DNA of 12,539 bases from Beijerinckiaceae bacterium. Its GTDB lineage: Bacteria > Pseudomonadota > Alphaproteobacteria > Rhizobiales > Beijerinckiaceae. A program made the position numbers and the translations under genes. The stretch is taken from positions 1-12,539 of the forward strand of contig CANCSY010000074.1 in the NCBI GenBank assembly GCA_947380915.1, given 5' to 3'. The notes under the pieces were generated by a model, which searched no databases, was not told where the DNA came from, and worked only from the letters and a program-made list of their open reading frames with translations. The first letter of the stretch is position 1. Each line of letters opens with the position of its first letter. This document shows positions 6,630 through 12,539 of this stretch, in pieces.

Positions 6630-8133
6630 CGTCCTCGTGGCCGTCCAGTTGGCCGTCCGTCTGGCCATCGTCGCCATCTAGGTCTCCAAGGCCGTAGCGG
6701 CGCAGCTTGGCGTAGAGGCCCTGGCGGCTGAGGCCCAGCATGTCGGCGGCGGAGGCGCGGTTGTCGCGGGTCAATTCCAGCGCCGCCTCGATGCAAAGGC
6801 GCTCGATAAGGTCGGTGGTCTCGCGCACCAGGCTCTTGAGGGGCACGCGGCCAACCAGATCGGTGAATTGCTCGACCGTGCGGGGCAATTCGCGCCCGCC
6901 CAGCCGCTCTTTTCCCACCCGCCAGCCCGTGCTGCGGATGGTGAAGCCCAGGCACGGCCGATCGCCGCCGGGCATGGACACTGCAGTGATCTCGACGTCC
7001 TCGGAGGCGCCATATTCGCCACGCAGGGTGGTGGAGAAATGGCGCACGAAGCCATTGGCCCGAAGATTGGCGAAGAGCACGTCGATATCCATGCCCGAGC
7101 GTCCGAGCCAGCGATCCAGCGGTTCGCCCCGCGCCTGCTCCTCATTGCCGACCTGCACGAGGTCGATGAAGGCGGAATTGGCGGTCATCACGCGCCGATC
7201 CATGTCCGTGACCACGAAGGCGTCCGGCATTTTCTCGACGATGCGCAGCAGATTGGCCTTTTCCCCGGCCACCGCCCCGCCGCCGCCCACGCGCGACAGC
7301 AGGACCAGCAACTGGCTCTCGTTTTCCTGACGGAACAGGGAGCCTGACAGAAGAACGGCGCTTTTCTCACCGTTGACCTGGACGTGAACATTGTCGACCC
7401 GCGGCGCGACCCGCAGGGCTGACATGAAGGACAGGGCCGCCTGGCTGCTGGCCTTGTCGAAGAGGTCGGTGAACGGAGCGCCCACCACCTTGCGGCTGTC
7501 CGCCTTTCTGACGTCCTGACCGAGCAGGGCGAGGGCGGCCGGATTGGCCTCGAGCACCCGCTGGCTTTCGGCGTCAACGATCAGGACGGCTTCCGACGCC
7601 AATTGGAAGAGGAGCCTGTAGCGTTTCTCGGAGTCCCGGATGCGGGCATATTCCCGCTCCATGGCCTGCTGCGCCTCGATGAGACGCTGCTGAAGGTTCG
7701 CCATGGCGCGCTGGTCGCGCCCCACGGCGACGATGCGGCGGTCTTTATGATAGCGGATCACGCTATAGTTGATGGGGACGTCAGGCCCCTGCGGGGCGGG
7801 ATGGTTGACCTGGCGCCAGCGCGAGGGCTGCGCCGTGGCCTCATGGATCAGCGCCGTGATCTTGGGCTTGCTCTCCACCGTGACCGTATCGATCCAGCGT
7901 TTGCCGATCCAGTCCCTGTAGGCGTCGCGGGCGAGTTCATCGGTCCCGAAGGCGACATCGCGAATGACTCCGTCGCTGTCCATGACAAGCGCCACGTCTG
8001 CGGCGAGGGCGAGTAAAGCGGCGGCGGTCTCAGGATCGATGGATCCAAGACTTTCGAGCGGCGCGCTGAAACGCGTTGAAACCGCTACCGGCCGCTTAGG
8101 CTCAACCAAGGACCCATCTCCATCATTCTGCAC
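6616..8133 (-). CDS. ppsR: Photosynthesis gene repressor, PAS-PAS-PAS-FIS type
   Basis: PpsR (CrtJ) represses bch, crt and puc genes under oxygen or high light by binding TGT-N12-ACA. The 505-residue product shows the family N-terminus RFSAPLESLGSIDPETAAALL, an N-terminal PAS region (about 35-145), a Gln-rich helical linker (about 146-172), PAS1 (about 173-285), PAS2 (about 295-405) and a FIS-type helix-turn-helix (about 445-480, CIEAALELTRDNRASAADML then LSRQGLYAKLRR). Cys447 in the HTH matches the redox Cys of CrtJ (Cys420). The only other Cys is 394; none is seen between the two C-terminal PAS domains. After the HTH comes an unusual Asp-Gly-rich repeat tail. No in-frame ATG exists at the start: GTG at 8133 is the longest option, and TTG at 8109, eight bases after GGAG, is a plausible alternative. 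It lies 30 bases after ppaA. Confidence 0.96.
   Translation of the reverse strand: MQNDGDGSLVEPKRPVAVSTRFSAPLESLGSIDPETAAALLALAADVALVMDSDGVIRDVAFGTDELARDAYRDWIGKRWIDTVTVESKPKITALIHEATAQPSRWRQVNHPAPQGPDVPINYSVIRYHKDRRIVAVGRDQRAMANLQQRLIEAQQAMEREYARIRDSEKRYRLLFQLASEAVLIVDAESQRVLEANPAALALLGQDVRKADSRKVVGAPFTDLFDKASSQAALSFMSALRVAPRVDNVHVQVNGEKSAVLLSGSLFRQENESQLLVLLSRVGGGGAVAGEKANLLRIVEKMPDAFVVTDMDRRVMTANSAFIDLVQVGNEEQARGEPLDRWLGRSGMDIDVLFANLRANGFVRHFSTTLRGEYGASEDVEITAVSMPGGDRPCLGFTIRSTGWRVGKERLGGRELPRTVEQFTDLVGRVPLKSLVRETTDLIERLCIEAALELTRDNRASAADMLGLSRQGLYAKLRRYGLGDLDGDDGQTDGQLDGHEDGKPN
6628..6678 (-). repeat. Tandem 12-base repeat coding for the Asp-Gly tail of PpsR
   Basis: About four degenerate 12-base units of the form GGCCGTCC-N4 (plus strand) run in tandem and encode repeated xxDG units (DDG, QTDG, QLDG, HEDG) at residues 486-502 of PpsR, beyond the helix-turn-helix. 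The regular 12-base period suggests duplication by slippage. Confidence 0.6.
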
Positions 8134-8150
8134 GGAAGCGCGATCCCATG

Positions 8151-8168
8151 TGTGCTTCTGTCTTTACA
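8151..8168. promoter_or_regulatory. PpsR/CrtJ-type operator at the ppaA/ppsR junction (exact TGT-N12-ACA)
   Basis: TGT at 8151-8153 and ACA at 8166-8168 are spaced by 12 bases. The site overlaps the ppaA stop codon and lies just upstream of the ppsR start, where it could serve autoregulation. A weak minus-strand promoter (TTGATT, then TAAAGA 18 bases on) can be drawn within the ppaA 3' end. Symmetry beyond the core triplets is limited. Confidence 0.45.
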
Positions 8169-9063
8169 CAAGGGCTTGTCGTTTAATCAAGTTTCTTGCG
8201 GACACTACCGCCGAGGGGGCGTCCGCCGCCATGGCGTCGGCTCCCACCGCCCCCACGAGGTCAGGGTTGTCAAGGAAGACGGATCCGCCCACCAGAACCC
8301 GCAGATCAGGATTGGCGGACCGTCTGCGCGCGGCTGCGACCGCAGTTCGCAACTTCTCGAGGTCGCGATTGTAACTCATTGAAAAGCCGACGACATCAAA
8401 CCACGAAGCCGATAGCTTGTCCAAAAACTCGTGCTCATTCGATTGAGTCACGTCCCAACCGGCGTCGTGAAAGAACTTTTCCACAATGGCGATGCCGAAC
8501 AGATGGGTTTCCCCGGGCGCAGGCAGCAGCAGCACACGATTGCGGCCGCCAGATCCCCCTTCGCCGCGGGACTTTACGGGGCTGAGCACCCGAAGGATCC
8601 GCTGCAGTCTTTGCACCCCGACCGCCACCTCCATGAAGTCGCAATCGTCATTGTCCCAAAGGTTCCCCAGGCGCCTGGCCGCAGGCGCCAGCAATTCCAG
8701 AAAAATGGCGTGATTGACGCCGCCCTGATCGCGCATCTTCTCCACAAAGGCCAGCGCCTCGTCCGGATCGGGTTTCAGAAGAACCTTCACGAAATCTTCG
8801 AGCCAGTCGGCGATCGACGGGCTAGCATCTTGATCCTGCTGCGTTTCCTGTTCGTCCTGAACGATATGGGACCGCAACAGGCGGGGTAGAACCTCGGTGT
8901 GAATCACCCGCTCGAGCCTGGCTTTCCACGCGCTGGCCGAGCGCGGCGTGTCCCCCGCCATACGCGCGGACTGTCCCATGTCCACCGCTTCAATATCGGC
9001 GCGATGGTCCCGACGCCCCCCCTGGGTTTCCGCCATTTCGGAGATGTGATCGAACTCTTCCAT
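8164..9063 (-). CDS. ppaA: Cobalamin-binding photosynthesis regulator PpaA/AerR
   Basis: PpaA/AerR binds B12 and acts as an antirepressor or partner of PpsR/CrtJ. The protein is 299 residues from the ATG at 9063, which has a GTGGAG ribosome-binding sequence six bases upstream; the GTG at 9075 would be part of that sequence and is less likely. An acidic, Gln-rich N-terminal region is followed by a helical segment ending in LGNLWDNDDCDFMEVAVGVQRLQ (about 132-154), which resembles the helical cap of B12-binding modules. A Rossmann-like B12-binding domain spans about 175-295. It shows Glu-Thr-His-Leu-Phe-Gly with His187, a variant of the DxHxxG cobalt-ligand motif, then GFSMSYN and LVGGSVF. The position between bchF and ppsR is the one used in Rhodobacter. 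Confidence 0.93.
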   Translation of the reverse strand: MEEFDHISEMAETQGGRRDHRADIEAVDMGQSARMAGDTPRSASAWKARLERVIHTEVLPRLLRSHIVQDEQETQQDQDASPSIADWLEDFVKVLLKPDPDEALAFVEKMRDQGGVNHAIFLELLAPAARRLGNLWDNDDCDFMEVAVGVQRLQRILRVLSPVKSRGEGGSGGRNRVLLLPAPGETHLFGIAIVEKFFHDAGWDVTQSNEHEFLDKLSASWFDVVGFSMSYNRDLEKLRTAVAAARRRSANPDLRVLVGGSVFLDNPDLVGAVGADAMAADAPSAVVSARNLIKRQALV

Positions 9064-9183
9064 CGACTGCTCCACTTCCGCCCACCGACCGCCCGGGCGA
9101 TCAGCATTTTTTCTTATGGCCCGCCCCTCCGCAGCATGCGGATCAGCAGATCAGGTCGCCGCAGCCTTTCCAGCGGACGATGC

Positions 9184-9212
9184 AATATGCTGTAAGATAA
9201 ATTTTACGTCAA
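9184..9212 (-). promoter_or_regulatory. Candidate ppaA promoter
   Basis: On the minus strand TTGACG (9212-9207) is followed 17 bases later by CATATT (9189-9184), which places the start near 9177 and a leader of about 114 bases before the ppaA ATG. Its -35 box is the mirror image of the bchF -35 within the same palindrome. Confidence 0.45.
9191..9208. promoter_or_regulatory. Near-consensus PpsR operator, TGT-N12-ACG
   Basis: TGTAA at the left and TTACG at the right are correctly spaced, so only the last base departs from TGT-N12-ACA. The AT-rich centre and the inner GTAA-N8-TTAC symmetry resemble well-known PpsR/CrtJ sites. It overlaps the ppaA promoter and adjoins the next site. Confidence 0.5.
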
Positions 9213-9224
9213 TCCAGATTGACA
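9207..9224. promoter_or_regulatory. Near-consensus PpsR operator on palindrome GTCAATC-CA-GATTGAC
   Basis: The site reads CGT-N12-ACA, one base off the consensus, and contains a perfect 7-base inverted repeat with a 2-base centre (9208-9223). It shares two bases with the site to its left, so their centres lie 16 bases apart. The -35 boxes of bchF (9219-9224) and ppaA (9212-9207) form its two arms. Confidence 0.55.
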
Positions 9225-9248
9225 GTTCCGCTGATGGAGTCCTAGACT
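9219..9248 (+). promoter_or_regulatory. Candidate sigma-70 promoter of bchFNB
   Basis: A perfect -35 TTGACA (9219-9224) is followed after 18 bases by TAGACT (9243-9248), which matches four of six -10 positions. The transcription start would fall near 9255, giving a leader of about 57 bases before the bchF ATG. Confidence 0.55.
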
Positions 9249-9284
9249 GGTCCCATAGGCAATCCCCCTGGGGAGGGGGCGACC
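9249..9284 (+). other. GC-rich hairpin in the bchF leader
   Basis: CCCCC (9264-9268) pairs with GGGGG (9275-9279) around a six-base loop, and an outer GGTC (9249-9252) can pair with GACC (9281-9284). It sits at or just after the predicted start of the bchF message. Role unknown; it could stabilise the 5' end or affect translation. Confidence 0.35.
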
Positions 9285-9311
9285 ACACGGCAAGGGCCGG
9301 GGATACAGGGA

Positions 9312-11131
<1,820 letters not shown>

Positions 11132-11133
11132 CC

Positions 11134-12539
11134 ATGCAGCTCACCCTGTGGACCTACGAAGGCCCTCCCCACATCGGCGCCATGCGCGTGGCCACCGGCA
11201 TGACCGGCCTGCATTATGTGCTGCACGCCCCCCAGGGCGACACCTATGCTGACCTGCTCTTCACCATGATCGAGCGGCGCAGCGCCCGCCCGCCCGTGAC
11301 CTACACGACCTTCCAGGCCCGGGATCTGGGCGGCGACACGGCGGAGCTCTTCAAGAGCGCCGCGCTGGAAGCCTATGAGCGATTCAAGCCCCAGGCCATG
11401 ATCGTGGGCGCCTCCTGCACCGCCGAACTCATTCAGGACGATCCGGGCGGCCTCGCCGCCGCGCTCGCCCTGCCCATTCCCGTGGTGCCGCTGGAACTGC
11501 CCGCCTATCAGAAAAAGGAAAATTGGGGCGCGGCGGAGACCTTCTATCGCCTCGTGCGCGCCCTGGCTGGCGCCAAGCGCGAGCGCCCCGCACGCACCAG
11601 GCCCCTGTGCAATCTGCTGGGACCGACGGCGCTGGGCTTCCGCCATCGCGACGATGTCAGGGAAATCACGCAGTTGCTGGGACGCATGGGCGTCGACGTG
11701 AATGTGGTCGCGCCCATGGGCTCCTCGCCGCAGGATCTGACACGGCTCGGCGACGCCGACTTCAACGTGGTGCTCTATCCCGAAGTCGCGAACAGCACCG
11801 CCCAATATCTCGAAAAGGCCCATGGCCAGCCCTTCACCAAGGTGGTCCCCATCGGCGTCGGCGCCACGCGGGATTTCATCGCGGAAGTTGCGAAAATCGC
11901 GGGTATAGACGCCACGGCCTTGCTCGCCGAGGAAAGCTCGCGTCTGCCCTGGTATTCCCGCTCGGTGGATTCCACCTATCTCACGGGAAAGCGCGTCTTC
12001 ATCTTCGGCGACGCCAGCCACGCTATCGCCGCGGCCCGCATCGCGCAGACGGAACTGGGCTTCAAGGTCGTGGGCCTTGGCACCTATTCCCGCGAATTCG
12101 CTCGCGAGGTGCGCGAGGCCGCCAAGCTCTATGGGGTCGAGGCGCTCATCGCTGACGACTATCTCGACGTCGAGGCGAAGGTCGCCGAATTGCAGGTGGA
12201 GCTGGTGCTGGGCACACAGATGGAGCGGCATATCGCCAAGCGCCTGGGCGTGCCCTGCGCGGTGATTTCCGCTCCCGTCCATGTGCAGGATTTCCCGGCG
12301 CGCTATTCGCCGCAGATGGGCTTCGAAGGCGCCAATGTGATCTTCGACACCTGGGTGCATCCGCTGATGATGGGCCTTGAGGAGCATCTACTCGCCATGT
12401 TCCGCGACGATGTGGAATTCCACGACGGCGCCGCGCCCTCGCATCTCGGCGGCAAGGCCCAGAAGCATCAGGAAAAGTCCGCCGAGGTCCTTGCGCCCGA
12501 GCCTGTCGCGGCCATGGCGCAGGCCGCTGCTGAACCGGT
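11134..12539 (+). CDS. bchB: Light-independent protochlorophyllide reductase subunit B (3' end missing)
   Basis: BchB forms the NB heterotetramer with BchN. The ATG at 11134 follows GGAGG by seven bases, two bases after the bchN stop. The 468 visible residues run off the window. Asp36 (PQGDTYAD) matches the unusual aspartate ligand that BchB gives to the [4Fe-4S] cluster. Cys95 lies in [15 protein letters not shown], and Asp279 in the SVDSTYLTG block is the probable counterpart of the catalytic Asp274 of R. capsulatus (by motif, not alignment). The visible part ends in an Ala/Pro-rich linker after [13 protein letters not shown]. The small C-terminal domain, roughly 50-60 residues, lies beyond the edge. 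bchH, bchL and bchM probably follow. Confidence 0.98.
   Translation, partial: MQLTLWTYEGPPHIGAMRVATGMTGLHYVLHAPQGDTYADLLFTMIERRSARPPVTYTTFQARDLGGDTAELFKSAALEAYERFKPQAMIVGASCTAELIQDDPGGLAAALALPIPVVPLELPAYQKKENWGAAETFYRLVRALAGAKRERPARTRPLCNLLGPTALGFRHRDDVREITQLLGRMGVDVNVVAPMGSSPQDLTRLGDADFNVVLYPEVANSTAQYLEKAHGQPFTKVVPIGVGATRDFIAEVAKIAGIDATALLAEESSRLPWYSRSVDSTYLTGKRVFIFGDASHAIAAARIAQTELGFKVVGLGTYSREFAREVREAAKLYGVEALIADDYLDVEAKVAELQVELVLGTQMERHIAKRLGVPCAVISAPVHVQDFPARYSPQMGFEGANVIFDTWVHPLMMGLEEHLLAMFRDDVEFHDGAAPSHLGGKAQKHQEKSAEVLAPEPVAAMAQAAAEP

Noticed and set aside
8176..8190. FNR-like half sites (TTG...ATCAA) in the 3' part of ppaA
   Set aside because: The spacing is one base off TTGAT-N4-ATCAA and the left half is mismatched; it lies within coding sequence.
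8904..9107. A 67-codon minus-strand frame (MLIARAVGG...) overlapping the ppaA start, possible leader peptide
   Set aside because: It lies in another frame over coding ppaA with no convincing ribosome-binding sequence or pattern; not distinguishable from chance.
9099..9154. Three short GATCAG(CA) repeats in the ppaA leader
   Set aside because: They are only 6-8 bases long, irregularly spaced and without symmetry; likely chance.

Overview
The window is one flank of a photosynthesis gene cluster (PGC) from a GC-rich, bacteriochlorophyll a-type purple (or aerobic anoxygenic) alphaproteobacterium. This rests on the order bchB-bchN-bchF / ppaA-ppsR / PucC-like-bchP, which is the classic alphaproteobacterial arrangement, and on PpsR and PpaA, the regulator pair of these clusters. 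Codon usage and composition look uniform. A placement in Hyphomicrobiales/Rhizobiales is only a guess.

Layout. (1) 1-1123, plus strand: the 3' part of a gene outside the PGC, encoding an alpha/beta-hydrolase-like segment fused to a multi-pass membrane region. It runs tail to tail into the PGC with one base between the two stop codons. (2) 9063 down to 1125, minus strand: seven tightly packed genes in the order ppaA (cobalamin-binding antirepressor), ppsR (redox/light repressor), a BCD-family MFS transporter (PucC/LhaA/Bch2 type), bchP (geranylgeranyl reductase), tspO, a small unknown three-helix membrane protein, and dxs (first step of the MEP isoprenoid pathway). (3) 9312 to the right edge, plus strand: bchF, bchN and bchB, translationally coupled or nearly so. 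bchB is cut by the window end.

How it fits together. Dxs feeds the MEP pathway toward geranylgeranyl diphosphate. BchP reduces the geranylgeranyl tail to phytyl. BchN and BchB are the catalytic half of the dark protochlorophyllide reductase. BchF hydrates the 3-vinyl group. The PucC-like carrier is probably involved in pigment delivery or light-harvesting assembly, and TspO in tetrapyrrole/oxygen signalling. PpsR represses such genes at TGT-N12-ACA palindromes, and PpaA counteracts it. I find three exact TGT-N12-ACA sites and two one-mismatch sites, all at gene boundaries or in intergenic DNA: two overlapping sites in the divergent ppaA/bchF promoter region, one at the ppaA/ppsR junction, and two between ppsR and the transporter.

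Main oddities: bchG (bacteriochlorophyll synthase), usually between ppsR and the PucC-like gene, is missing there and its place is an 83-bp regulatory gap; tspO, an unknown membrane gene and dxs follow bchP where Rhodobacter has idi; PpsR lacks a cysteine in the region that holds the redox partner cysteine in Rhodobacter and ends in an Asp-Gly repeat tail; and the ppaA and bchF promoters appear to lie back to back on one palindrome. No tRNA, rRNA, CRISPR array, insertion sequence or convincing intrinsic terminator was seen. No stretch longer than 300 bases lacks a gene; the longest gap, 9064-9311, is the divergent promoter region.
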